Shown here: positions 17,162 through 25,503 of the stretch, piece after piece
Layout of the letters: each line of letters starts with the position of its first letter
Position numbering within the stretch: the stretch's first letter is position 1
Source: Roseovarius sp. ZX-A-9
GTDB lineage: Bacteria; Pseudomonadota; Alphaproteobacteria; Rhodobacterales; Rhodobacteraceae
Length of the DNA stretch: 39,445 nt
Assembly: GCF_028369135.1 (NCBI RefSeq)
Contig: NZ_JAPWHW010000030.1
Span: 1 to 39,445 of the forward strand
Reading direction: 5' to 3'
Program-made: the position numbers and the translations under genes
Notes under the pieces: model-generated
The model's database searches: none
Told to the model about the DNA's origin: nothing
Seen by the model: only the letters and a program-made list of their open reading frames with translations

Positions 17162-18944
17162 CGGGCACTTCTCCTCGACCATCTCGATTAAAAAGGCGAC
17201 CAGCCCCCAGTTGCGATATGCCACTCAACCTATTTTGCATCAAATTGATTATTACACAACGAAACGCGATAATATTCCCATCCAACCTTGTTCCAACAAA
17301 ATTACTCTGCAGCCAGTTCTTTGCTTTGGCTGGCAAAAGCCCCCTCAAGGTGCTGCGTAGGCGATTCTTTTTTAAGGTATCCGTCAATACTTCGGAAGAT
17401 ATACCGCTTTGGGCAAAGTGAAGGAAACGACTGGGCAGCAAGCATCTATCACCGTCCACATCTAGCATCTCTTGCAAGTAGCCCGCAACTGCAGGCAATC
17501 TCAAGGCCCCATCGAGGGTAAGTGTAGATTCATGTTTAGCAAAGGGAATATGGGGCGAAACTTCGTGTACAATTTGTCGAAAAAGCGACTTATCGGTTCT
17601 CTGCGAATCTGACAGCCCGCGTGTAATCTTAATGATGTTTCTGCTCAAAAGCGGATTCGCAATTTCAACAAATGGTGTTTTTAGATCATTAAGGGCGGCA
17701 AGCGCAACCGGAAGCCTATAAGTGTGATATAGGCGATCCCTCCAAGAATCCAAGGTTTCGTCATTTTGCCTTTCCAGCTCAGCAGGGAGTTTCTGATCCT
17801 GCGCAAAGCCGAAAGATTTCAACGAAGGCACGTTTACGAAGTCTGACCACAAGGCCACTCCTAGGCTCAAACGAACTTGGCTTTCAGTTTGGGATTCTAT
17901 CCAACCAAACCCTTCATCACCCCGAACGACCCCTTGGACACCCGCTCTGGAAAGCGCTCTCCAGACAGAAAAATTATCCATATATCCAGAAATGTTATCA
18001 GATCTACCATCTCCAATCTGCAAGAAATTGGAAATCAAATTCTCCGCATCACCAATCGACTGAGGCACCGCGTCTGTTGCGTCAAGCTCCATAAATGAAT
18101 GCAAAGTACCAAACTCTTTCGACAGCATATCTGCAACTGATGCGTCTGTACGATGTTCATTTCGATGGGCTGCCATGCCCCAGGAAACAGTGCGATACTC
18201 ATGGGGATTTTCAAGTAAAGAAATGATTGCACGACTGTCATAGCCGCCGGAAAGTAGGATTGACCAGTCTTTGTGAGGCAGGCTTATGGTCTGCATTGCT
18301 ATCCTTACCGCGCCTTCTAACGCCTCCCTTTTTTCTTCCTCTGAGCCTTCTGAGACGCTAAAGTATATGGGGGCTTGTTTTGCTTTAATCTCCCATGTTT
18401 TTCTATTGACGCATATAATTGTGTCGGGCTCAATCCTTCTCACCCTTCTGTCCCACCCACAGCTTCCAGGACCCAACGTCCCGTTTGAAACCATCCATGT
18501 TAGAAGCTCTTCATTTGGCTCGAATGAACCAAGGACATATGTAATTGCGGCCTGCGAAGTCGATGCAATAAAAATAGTATCGTCAAAATAATACCAAATC
18601 GTCCGCGAAGCTACCGCGTCAGTTACCAATTCAATTTCATTATCGTTAGTTCGAAATATTGAGTAGCTTCCATTTATATCGTTACCTCCGAACTCATGCC
18701 AATCATCGCCTGATTGAATAGCACCCAAAAAAAAGCATCTCTCACAAAACCCCACCGTTGCTTTCGGATTGAATACACCCGCAAACATAGAATGGTCTTC
18801 AATGACTACCGGTGGCGTTTTACAAAACTCAATCGGGAAAACATTAGAAGATAGCTCCCCGAAAAATTGTTTAGCGGAAGCTTTGGGAACAGGCGTTTCA
18901 CCGGCGCCCTTGGCTCTCCAGCACACTAAGACAGCTTGTGACAT
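17154..18944 (-). CDS. Divergent asparagine-synthase-like amidotransferase
   Basis: 596 residues. The C-terminal two-thirds carry an ATP pyrophosphatase PP-loop, SGGYDSR (232-238), and later RGDEGFGW in place of the usual GDGGDE motif. The N-terminal domain has the class II glutaminase outline (GGNDINGSYSIF, then DAVASRTIWYY) but lacks the Cys2 nucleophile, reading MSQAV. It therefore probably does not hydrolyse glutamine and may use ammonia or another nucleophile, or form an amide/lactam by adenylation as in beta-lactam synthetase or lasso-peptide cyclase relatives. A good RBS (GAGGAAA) precedes the ATG. The gene is strikingly AT-rich (21 of 60 bases G or C at 17221-17280) and follows a 154-nt gap, both consistent with acquisition. 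Confidence 0.8.
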   Translation of the reverse strand: MSQAVLVCWRAKGAGETPVPKASAKQFFGELSSNVFPIEFCKTPPVVIEDHSMFAGVFNPKATVGFCERCFFLGAIQSGDDWHEFGGNDINGSYSIFRTNDNEIELVTDAVASRTIWYYFDDTIFIASTSQAAITYVLGSFEPNEELLTWMVSNGTLGPGSCGWDRRVRRIEPDTIICVNRKTWEIKAKQAPIYFSVSEGSEEEKREALEGAVRIAMQTISLPHKDWSILLSGGYDSRAIISLLENPHEYRTVSWGMAAHRNEHRTDASVADMLSKEFGTLHSFMELDATDAVPQSIGDAENLISNFLQIGDGRSDNISGYMDNFSVWRALSRAGVQGVVRGDEGFGWIESQTESQVRLSLGVALWSDFVNVPSLKSFGFAQDQKLPAELERQNDETLDSWRDRLYHTYRLPVALAALNDLKTPFVEIANPLLSRNIIKITRGLSDSQRTDKSLFRQIVHEVSPHIPFAKHESTLTLDGALRLPAVAGYLQEMLDVDGDRCLLPSRFLHFAQSGISSEVLTDTLKKNRLRSTLRGLLPAKAKNWLQSNFVGTRLDGNIIAFRCVIINLMQNRLSGISQLGAGRLFNRDGRGEVPDE

Positions 18945-19098
18945 TGGCTTTCCTCTTGGTGTTGCAGTTTACGTCGATGCGAATACAGCTCGCAAACGCC
19001 CTGAACAGAGTAAAATTTTCAACCGACGATCAAAATACTAATCAATTCGCGGCGCGAAACCGCCCCGATGAATAGACAGATGCTGTGCCGCGCCTCGC

Positions 19099-19866
19099 TC
19101 ATGAATCTTTTCCCTTCCGAAACTGCTGCCGCAAACGCGACGCCACGCGGCGGGGCCACCCGATCAGCCGCTTTGCCAGTGCGCGCAGCCAGTCACTCCG
19201 CTTGGCAAAGGAATAGCGATAGAAATGGCATATCCTGGGCCGCGCCTCGCGGCGACTCCACAGCCACAGATTCTTTGGGTAGCGGATATTATACTCAGGC
19301 GGGAGCGTCGCTAGCCGCAGATCCGAAGCCCAGAGCAATTCTCGCAGCGTGACCTGATCCTTGCGAAAGCCCGCCTTCTTGTAGCTGTCCGACCAGTTTT
19401 TCAGCAGGGCCTGGGTCTGCGGGTTGCGACGCACCGCAATTACCCCGGTATTGAACTGCGGAAATGAATCCGGCAGCGCGTATTTCCAGACCGCGCGCGT
19501 CGCGTCGCGATTGCGGGCATGGGCGTGCGCCATCGCCACATCAAAGCGATCGAGCAGATCGAACAACTCACCCACATCCTCGAGAACGCGAATATCGGCG
19601 TCGAGGAACAACGTGCGTTCAAAGGGCGAGTTCATCAGGCAATCGACCTTCGAGCGATGATGAACGGATTCAAGTTCGATCACCGGATCGAACACGCCGC
19701 TCAAGGAAAGACCTAGCTGCCCGGCATCGGTGAACAGGGCGATGGGTACATCGGGCATGTGACGGCGCACAGAGCGCGCGGCGGCTTCGGCGCAGGCGAT
19801 GTAGCGTGCGCCTGTGGCCACGAAGACGACACCACGGGGCGCCGGAAGGTCTGGAACAGTGCTCAT
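19099..19866 (-). CDS. GT-A type glycosyltransferase (nucleotide-diphospho-sugar transferase-like)
   Basis: 255 residues. An N-terminal strand (VVFVATGARYIACAEAA), a central LFLDADIRVL with the D-x-D metal/nucleotide-sugar motif, and FNTGVIAVRRN after it are the hallmarks of GT8-like or related GT-A transferases. It should transfer a single sugar in the cytoplasm. ATG 19866 overlaps the sulfotransferase stop as ATGA. GC returns to normal here between two AT-rich blocks. Confidence 0.8.
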   Translation of the reverse strand: MSTVPDLPAPRGVVFVATGARYIACAEAAARSVRRHMPDVPIALFTDAGQLGLSLSGVFDPVIELESVHHRSKVDCLMNSPFERTLFLDADIRVLEDVGELFDLLDRFDVAMAHAHARNRDATRAVWKYALPDSFPQFNTGVIAVRRNPQTQALLKNWSDSYKKAGFRKDQVTLRELLWASDLRLATLPPEYNIRYPKNLWLWSRREARPRICHFYRYSFAKRSDWLRALAKRLIGWPRRVASRLRQQFRKGKDS

Positions 19867-20636
19867 TGTGGATTGCTACCCGAATAATCGGCAACACGGC
19901 TAAGCTCGGCATATATCTGATCCGGATCAGCCTTGTTGCGCAGACGTACGATCTGACGTGCAATGCGATAGTCCATCGTCCGATCGGCTTTGGCACGCCG
20001 CATGCCCGGATCCCGGCAATCCACCAACGGACGTCCGACAAACTCTGAAAGATGGCTCATGGCGCCCTCAGACGACAGCAGATGTGAATAATCAAGGAGC
20101 AACATTTCCGGGTACATCTGTTTCAATTTCAGAAGCCTCTGATTGTAGGCACACCAAGCGTGGAGCGCATCCGGCAGGTAAGCCGGGTCTCGACTGATCC
20201 ATCGCCGTCCGGCACGCCGAACGTAGTGCTGGAAGACCTCTAGAGGGTCACGAAAAATACCTATCAGGCGAGGGTTCTCCAGAACCTCCATCCAAAAGTC
20301 GAAAGTCAAAAGGGTGCGCGGATCCTTGAACCCCCAGGAAGACTCTGAAGCGGCTTCAGCCGCCTTTCGACAAAGCGATCGCGCCGTCTCTCTGTGTGCG
20401 GCCGTGACAGAACTGGCATCCAGCCCACGGATCATACGCAGGCTTTCAACTCCATTTTCCTGCAACAGATCCATATTGAGCATTCGCGTCGAATGCCGCT
20501 CCATCTTGTTGCCTTCGTCATAGTTCCCGGCGGATTTCTCCTCGACCATTTGGATCCCACTGCCGTGCAATATATCGGATACCAGAGTGGTACCCGACTT
20601 GTGCATGCCGAGAACAACAAAAATGTTATTTACCAT
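19863..20636 (-). CDS. Sulfotransferase family protein
   Basis: 257 residues. VVLGMHKSGTTLVSDIL (about 7-23) is the PAPS 5'-phosphosulfate loop, GFKDPRTLLTFD follows the usual WGFKDPR pattern, and IGIFRDPLEVFQHY is the 3'-phosphate-binding block with the conserved arginine. The length is normal for bacterial sulfotransferases. The expected reaction is transfer of sulfate from PAPS to a sugar hydroxyl or amine in the glycan. It starts 3 nt before the preceding stop would end the intergenic space, so it is tightly coupled to the 20640 gene. Confidence 0.88.
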   Translation of the reverse strand: MVNNIFVVLGMHKSGTTLVSDILHGSGIQMVEEKSAGNYDEGNKMERHSTRMLNMDLLQENGVESLRMIRGLDASSVTAAHRETARSLCRKAAEAASESSWGFKDPRTLLTFDFWMEVLENPRLIGIFRDPLEVFQHYVRRAGRRWISRDPAYLPDALHAWCAYNQRLLKLKQMYPEMLLLDYSHLLSSEGAMSHLSEFVGRPLVDCRDPGMRRAKADRTMDYRIARQIVRLRNKADPDQIYAELSRVADYSGSNPQ

Positions 20637-20639
20637 CCA

Positions 20640-22136
20640 TCAACCTTGTCTGCTCAATAGCCTATTAATGGGGGAAAAATTTACTTCAGGAATGTAATTC
20701 GATGCGTTCTGAAGCTGCCTTTCAGATAGACTTTTCAGGTTATCCTTTGCGCCCGAGATCTTGGAAACCTCGGCTATCAACTCTTCAGCATCAGATACCT
20801 TCACTACCGCCAGATCAAAAGGTATTAAAACAGGTCTGAGAAATTCATTATAAAGTTTTTCCGCGGGGGTTAGGAATCCGACAACCGGCACTCCAAGGCA
20901 GGCCGCACTATAGACAGCATTTGAATACCCCCCCACCACAACATCAATGGAATTGCAGAAGCGGTCCATCGAAAAATCTGCGTGATCACAAATCGACACA
21001 TTTTCATACAGATCACTCAGGTAGGAAAACGCCGACGCATTTTTTCCGGGTGGCCGCGTCTTGAGAAATATTTCCACATCAAGCTTCGCAAGCCTTGGCA
21101 ATATCTCTGGGATGAAATCATTTACCCCAAGAAACATCCCAATGCGCAGCTTTGACTCATTTCCAACGGCAGTAAGCTGCCCGTCTTCAGGCGCCCGTTT
21201 CGGCATTGCCATACCAACAACCGCAGCCTTTACATTCGGGTTTACCCTTTGCACTTCCTGTTTGCAATGCTCGGTCAAGAGGATTGCCCCGGAGAAAATC
21301 GATAGATCATACAGCCGGCCAACTGGACATGGAAGTTTGTACCAAATTGTATGAGATACGAAAATGATCTCTGCATTACACTCGCGACCAGCAACAATCG
21401 CACCGGCGATAAACGGTGTTCTCGGCCTCCCGGTAAAGACCTGGCAACCACCACCCTTCAATTGATCCGCGAAAAATGCCCGGTACGAATGCAGGCTTTT
21501 CAATGCGGATCGTGTGTAGAGATAAACAAATAGCTTTTGAACGTAGTTTAGCCTGTCAATCGACCTAAGGCCTGCCCACAAGCCCTTCAAAAATTTCACC
21601 TCATTGCCGCAAGGGCGCCATTTTGAATCTTCCGGGTTATCCGCAAGAAGAACAGGAAAACCTCGGCGTTGGATTTCACCCTGAACCCTTGAATTCTCAC
21701 CTGAGCAAACGAAAGCCACGTCCTCCTTTTCAAAGGAGCTCGTTGCGACATTGGCCAACGAGTCGATACCTGTTGCCGGAGATACTACAAATAGGGCCTT
21801 TGGCTTGTTGTTTCTAGCAGCGACAACCGCTCTATCTGCCTTAGTTCCACCAACTTTCACCAATTCGCCAACTCGCCTCAAGACGATCTTTGCGATCAGA
21901 ACAGCTTGCTCAATTGGTGAAGATCGGTAGATCCAATAGGAATTCCTTATTTCCTTCTCCAAAAGGTCATGGATCCTGATGTTTTCGACCGTTGCATCAC
22001 ACACGCCTTTGATCTTTTCAAAATCGTCCAGAAATGCCCGGTAATGCTTAACCTGGTCCTTACTCCAGTTGCGCCTTTGATCCGGCCTCAGAATAGAGAT
22101 CAGCCAATTTCTTGCTCTGTGCATCAGATTTTTCAT
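20640..22136 (-). CDS. Unrecognised protein, possibly GT-B glycosyltransferase
   Basis: 498 residues that I cannot assign with confidence. The C-terminal half reads like a GT-B donor domain: a strand (IGMFLGVNDFIPEILPRL), VEIFLKTRPPG, a DHADFSMDRFCNSIDVVVGGYSNAV segment, and ACLGVPVVGFLTP, a pattern seen in capsule- and sialyl-transferase-like enzymes. Because it directly follows pseI, a role in transferring CMP-Pse to the glycan is an attractive guess. The gene is AT-rich compared with its neighbours, suggesting separate origin. No clear RBS precedes ATG 22136; ATG 22124 is an alternative. Confidence 0.55.
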   Translation of the reverse strand: MKNLMHRARNWLISILRPDQRRNWSKDQVKHYRAFLDDFEKIKGVCDATVENIRIHDLLEKEIRNSYWIYRSSPIEQAVLIAKIVLRRVGELVKVGGTKADRAVVAARNNKPKALFVVSPATGIDSLANVATSSFEKEDVAFVCSGENSRVQGEIQRRGFPVLLADNPEDSKWRPCGNEVKFLKGLWAGLRSIDRLNYVQKLFVYLYTRSALKSLHSYRAFFADQLKGGGCQVFTGRPRTPFIAGAIVAGRECNAEIIFVSHTIWYKLPCPVGRLYDLSIFSGAILLTEHCKQEVQRVNPNVKAAVVGMAMPKRAPEDGQLTAVGNESKLRIGMFLGVNDFIPEILPRLAKLDVEIFLKTRPPGKNASAFSYLSDLYENVSICDHADFSMDRFCNSIDVVVGGYSNAVYSAACLGVPVVGFLTPAEKLYNEFLRPVLIPFDLAVVKVSDAEELIAEVSKISGAKDNLKSLSERQLQNASNYIPEVNFSPINRLLSRQG

Positions 22137-22166
22137 ATGTGACTCAGGGGCACTTTGCGTTGCCCA

Positions 22167-23222
22167 TCACTTCTCATCTGCGTTGCGCAGATGAGACAAT
22201 TGTACTGCCGTGTTCTTTTCCACATTTTTTTCCAGCTGTGCACCGATAACCCTATCCAGATATTTTGGCGCCACCCCATATCCCGGCCGCACGCTGCGAA
22301 CACATTCCGCGGTAATCACATCGCCCACTTTCATATCTTTCACGAAATACAAAGAGCGGCGGAACTTGGCGTTCCCGATTTCGCTCGATTTCCGCCCGTA
22401 GTCGACGTGACCAAGCGCTTCCCATGCGGAGCGCGCGCCCTGGCAGAGCTCGGCAAGTTCGGCTGGCTCCAAGGAAAAGCTGTCGTCCGGCCCGCCGCCC
22501 GATCGATCAAGCGTCACATGCTTTTCGATGATCGAAGCGCCGAGTGCGACGCTGGCAAGCGCGGTTGTATTGTCCAGCGTATGATCGGACAGTCCCACCA
22601 ATGTGCCGAAGCGGTCGGCCATGTCGGCAATGGTTCGCAAATTGTAGTCCGATGCAGGCGCGGGGTAACCAGAAACGCAATGCAACAACGCCAGCTCCGT
22701 GCAACCGCCATCGCGCGCAGCCGCCACGGCCTCGGCGATTTCGTCGGCATCGGCCATCCCGGTCGAGATAATCATCGGCTTGCCGGTGGTGGCAATATAA
22801 CGGATCAGTGGCAGGTCGACCGCCTCGAACGACGCGATCTTGTAGGCCGGTGTGCCCAGATCCTCGAGCAGGTCGACGGCGGTCGGATCAAAAGCCGAAC
22901 TGAAGATCGTGATACCGACCTTGCGCGCATGCTCGAAAAGCGCAGCATGCCACTCCCACGGCGTGTGCGCCCAATCGTAGAGATCCCAGAGCGTCCGTCC
23001 GGCCCAGAGTCCGTCGGTGATCTGGAAATCCTGTGCGTCGCTCTTTAGGGTTATCGTGTCTGCGGTGTAGGTCTGGATCTTGACCGCATCGGCCCCAGCC
23101 TTTTTAGCGGCCTCGATGATCCGGAAAGCGGTTTCGATGTTGCCGTTGTGATTGGCCGAAATCTCGGCGATCACGTAGGGTGGGCGAGCCGGACCGATGG
23201 CTTGTCTGTTGATGTTGATCAT
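22167..23222 (-). CDS. pseI: Pseudaminic acid synthase
   Basis: 351 residues, the usual PseI/NeuB length. The NeuB TIM barrel opens with YVIAEISANHNGNIETA, and the PseI-type features are present: DLYDWAHTPWEWH and the RSGGGPDDSFSLEP block. A C-terminal SAF/antifreeze-like domain follows (GDVITAECVRSVRPGYG). It condenses 2,4-diacetamido-2,4,6-trideoxy-L-altrose with phosphoenolpyruvate to give Pse. ATG 23222 overlaps the pseGH stop by one base; the longer frame adds only non-homologous sequence. The last codons form a perfect hairpin (22172-22196). Confidence 0.95.
   Translation of the reverse strand: MININRQAIGPARPPYVIAEISANHNGNIETAFRIIEAAKKAGADAVKIQTYTADTITLKSDAQDFQITDGLWAGRTLWDLYDWAHTPWEWHAALFEHARKVGITIFSSAFDPTAVDLLEDLGTPAYKIASFEAVDLPLIRYIATTGKPMIISTGMADADEIAEAVAAARDGGCTELALLHCVSGYPAPASDYNLRTIADMADRFGTLVGLSDHTLDNTTALASVALGASIIEKHVTLDRSGGGPDDSFSLEPAELAELCQGARSAWEALGHVDYGRKSSEIGNAKFRRSLYFVKDMKVGDVITAECVRSVRPGYGVAPKYLDRVIGAQLEKNVEKNTAVQLSHLRNADEK
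22172..22196. repeat. Perfect 11-bp inverted repeat at the 3' end of pseI
   Basis: Arms 22172-22182 and 22186-22196 are exact reverse complements with a 3-nt TTG loop, lying inside the last codons of pseI just before an AT-rich gene. No T-tract follows on the minus strand, so it is not a classical terminator. It may protect or process mRNA, or mark a recombination junction. Confidence 0.7.
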
Positions 23223-24814
23223 CACTGTAACTCCATTGATCTGTCTGTTGCCGGTGCGAATGCTGGCGGTACTGGAAACTTTGCGAGGTACTGACGAAAT
23301 GGACCTTCGCAACCGATTTCGGAAAACCCCGACTGTTGGAAAAGGCGACGCGACGCGACATTGTCCTCATGAATCTCGGCTCGGTAAGATCGAAGGCCCA
23401 GATCGCTTCCGTGACGTAGCGCGGCATTAAGGATCGCCACAGACCGGCCACCGCCCCTGATCGCGGGGTTGAGGCAGATACTTATCGTGGCGCGATCCTG
23501 CGCGTTCAAATCTAAATCCAACCGCACATGGCCCACGTCTTTTCCGCGCCATGTCGTGATAAGTAAGACCCTGCTGGGGTCGTCAAGTGCGGCCGCGAAC
23601 CATCTCGTGTGATCTTCCAGCGACGGAACGGAAGATGCACGGTAATGGCGGGCCGCGCCGTCTGCGTAACGCCAAAAATAAACAGGCTCGGCGTCCTCGG
23701 AATGCGCGCGTCGGACACCGATCTCGTACGCTTCCATTTCGGTCATGACGCGGTTGGCGCCAAGGCCATCGACCAGCCCGGCGGCACGACCTGCCATGGC
23801 GGCAAGGCTGTCGGGATCGGACGCCACCTGCATAGCGTCGGCAAGCCCCTTGACCGGGTCCGACGCGTCGCCAAAGCGGATCGCTGCACCAGCCTCGGCC
23901 AGCGCCTTGGCAGCCGGCGCCTGGTTTTCCGCCAGAACCGCAAGCAGCGTGGGCAATCCCTGACAGCAACGCTCCCACGAAGTGCTGCCGCCAGCACCGA
24001 TCGCCAAATCAGACTCGGTCATCATTGCGGCCATATTGTCCGCGCCTATGCACAGCTTGGTCGGCACGGGCATTTGCGCGGCGCGGCGCGCGACCGGCTC
24101 TCGGGCCGGTGCAGAAGGCCCAAGCACGACGGTGATCCGGCTGTCTGCGGGAAGGGGGCAGGCGGCCAGCGTATCAAGCACCCGGCTCGTTACATCGTCG
24201 CGATCAACCCCACCCAGCGAAACAAGGATATGGGCGAGGCGGTGCGCCTTGCGCCGCGCAAGGCTTGCAGCACGATGCGCCGCGAACTCGGGGCGCAGCA
24301 ACGCGTAGGTCGGGCCGATCAGAAGGGCGCAACGGTCCTCCACAAGCCCGGTATAGTCCCTGGCATCACGCCCAAGGTTCTGGTCGAGAAGGATTTCACA
24401 CTCGTGGGGACGGTTCGCAAGGTCATCGACCACCAAGAGCCGCGCGCCGTCCGGCCGCGTGGCCCGCTCCCAAGTGGCGTCGAGCGCGTAGTGATCAACC
24501 ACAAGCCAGTCTGGCGACAATCGGTCCAGCACTTCACGACTTTGCGCGGCATCCCGCTTGCTGCTGACGCCAAGCCATCGGGAATGCGCGGTAGTGCCGT
24601 CATCCTCGGGCGCGTCGGCTGCGGGTAACAGATGGCATTCTACACCGCGCGCGCGGATGGTTGCTGCCAGATGGCCGGGCAGGTCGCGGCAAAGGAAGTG
24701 ACAACGCGCGCCGTTCTCTTGCAAGACGGAGGCAAGCGTCAGGCACCGCATGACGTGGCCGAGGCCGATATCGACCGAGGCATCAGCACGAAAAGCGATG
24801 ATCGGGGCGTTCAC
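23222..24814 (-). CDS. pseG: PseG-PseH fusion: UDP-sugar hydrolase plus GNAT acetyltransferase
   Basis: 530 residues, two enzymes on one chain. The N-terminal part (about 1-330) is PseG, the hydrolase that removes UDP from UDP-2,4-diacetamido-trideoxy-altrose: IAFRADASVDIGLGHVMRC with the candidate catalytic His20, LVVDDL, and a donor-binding GAGGSTSWERCCQGLP. The C-terminal part (about 355-515) is a GNAT domain matching PseH, which N-acetylates C4 of the altrosamine: DVGHVRLDL, an acetyl-CoA loop IRGGGRSVA, and HEDNVASRRLFQQSGF. In reaction order PseH acts just before PseG. The GTG start at 24814 overlaps the pseF stop as GTGA; the longer frame runs into pseF. Confidence 0.92.
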   Translation of the reverse strand: MNAPIIAFRADASVDIGLGHVMRCLTLASVLQENGARCHFLCRDLPGHLAATIRARGVECHLLPAADAPEDDGTTAHSRWLGVSSKRDAAQSREVLDRLSPDWLVVDHYALDATWERATRPDGARLLVVDDLANRPHECEILLDQNLGRDARDYTGLVEDRCALLIGPTYALLRPEFAAHRAASLARRKAHRLAHILVSLGGVDRDDVTSRVLDTLAACPLPADSRITVVLGPSAPAREPVARRAAQMPVPTKLCIGADNMAAMMTESDLAIGAGGSTSWERCCQGLPTLLAVLAENQAPAAKALAEAGAAIRFGDASDPVKGLADAMQVASDPDSLAAMAGRAAGLVDGLGANRVMTEMEAYEIGVRRAHSEDAEPVYFWRYADGAARHYRASSVPSLEDHTRWFAAALDDPSRVLLITTWRGKDVGHVRLDLDLNAQDRATISICLNPAIRGGGRSVAILNAALRHGSDLGLRSYRAEIHEDNVASRRLFQQSGFSEIGCEGPFRQYLAKFPVPPAFAPATDRSMELQ

Positions 24815-25503
24815 TGTTTCTGCTCCAATGCGCGGAAAAGAAGCTCGGCCATGTGCCAATCTTCCTGTGTGTCGATGTCTTGGACCCGCCAGCGTGGAAT
24901 CTCCAGCCCCACGGCGCCGGGGCCATAGATCGGCGCATCGGTGCCCCATTGATCGGCATCGGCCCAATAGAACTGCCCGGCATCATGCCACGCCTCTTCG
25001 AGGTCCTGAGATCGGGTCAAAAAATGCTCGGGCGCGAACATCGCGACGCGGCCCTGTGCGTCGCGCCGCAGCGCGCGCTGGATCGGAAAAGCAAAGCCGG
25101 TGACGGGAAAGACGTAAGAGACGCCGGGTTCCGAAAGCCGGTCAAGCCCGGCGCGCAGGTCTTCGGGCGTCACGAAAGGGGCGGTGGCGTAAAGGCAGCA
25201 GACCTCGCTGGGTGCCTCGCCGGCCACACCAAGCGTTTCGATAGCGTGGGCAATCACCGGACGAGTGGGCGTGTGATCGTCCGATAGATCGAGCGGGCGG
25301 CGAAACGGCACCTCTGCGCCTTCGCGTATCGCGACCTCCGCAATCTGGTCATCGTCCGTCGACACGATCACCCGGTCAAACGCGCCGCTCTGCAACGCGG
25401 CAGAGATGGGCCAAGCGATCATCGGTCGACCACAGAAATCACGTATATTCTTACGGGGGATGCGTTTGCTACCCCCGCGAGCAGGAATAACAGCAAGCCT
25501 CAT
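24811..25503 (-). CDS. pseF: Pseudaminate cytidylyltransferase
   Basis: 230 residues. The N-terminus LAVIPARGGSKRIPRKNI is the CTP-binding signature of the CMP-sialic acid synthetase family, followed by VIVSTDDDQIAEVA. It activates Pse as CMP-Pse, the donor for transfer. Synteny with pseB, pseC and pseI separates it from NeuA. The start ATG 25503 overlaps the pseC stop by 4 nt. Confidence 0.94.
   Translation of the reverse strand: MRLAVIPARGGSKRIPRKNIRDFCGRPMIAWPISAALQSGAFDRVIVSTDDDQIAEVAIREGAEVPFRRPLDLSDDHTPTRPVIAHAIETLGVAGEAPSEVCCLYATAPFVTPEDLRAGLDRLSEPGVSYVFPVTGFAFPIQRALRRDAQGRVAMFAPEHFLTRSQDLEEAWHDAGQFYWADADQWGTDAPIYGPGAVGLEIPRWRVQDIDTQEDWHMAELLFRALEQKQ

Noticed and set aside
23609..24628. 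Plus-strand open frame of 339 codons opposite pseGH
   Set aside because: Antisense shadow of a well-matched two-domain enzyme; no motif recognised.
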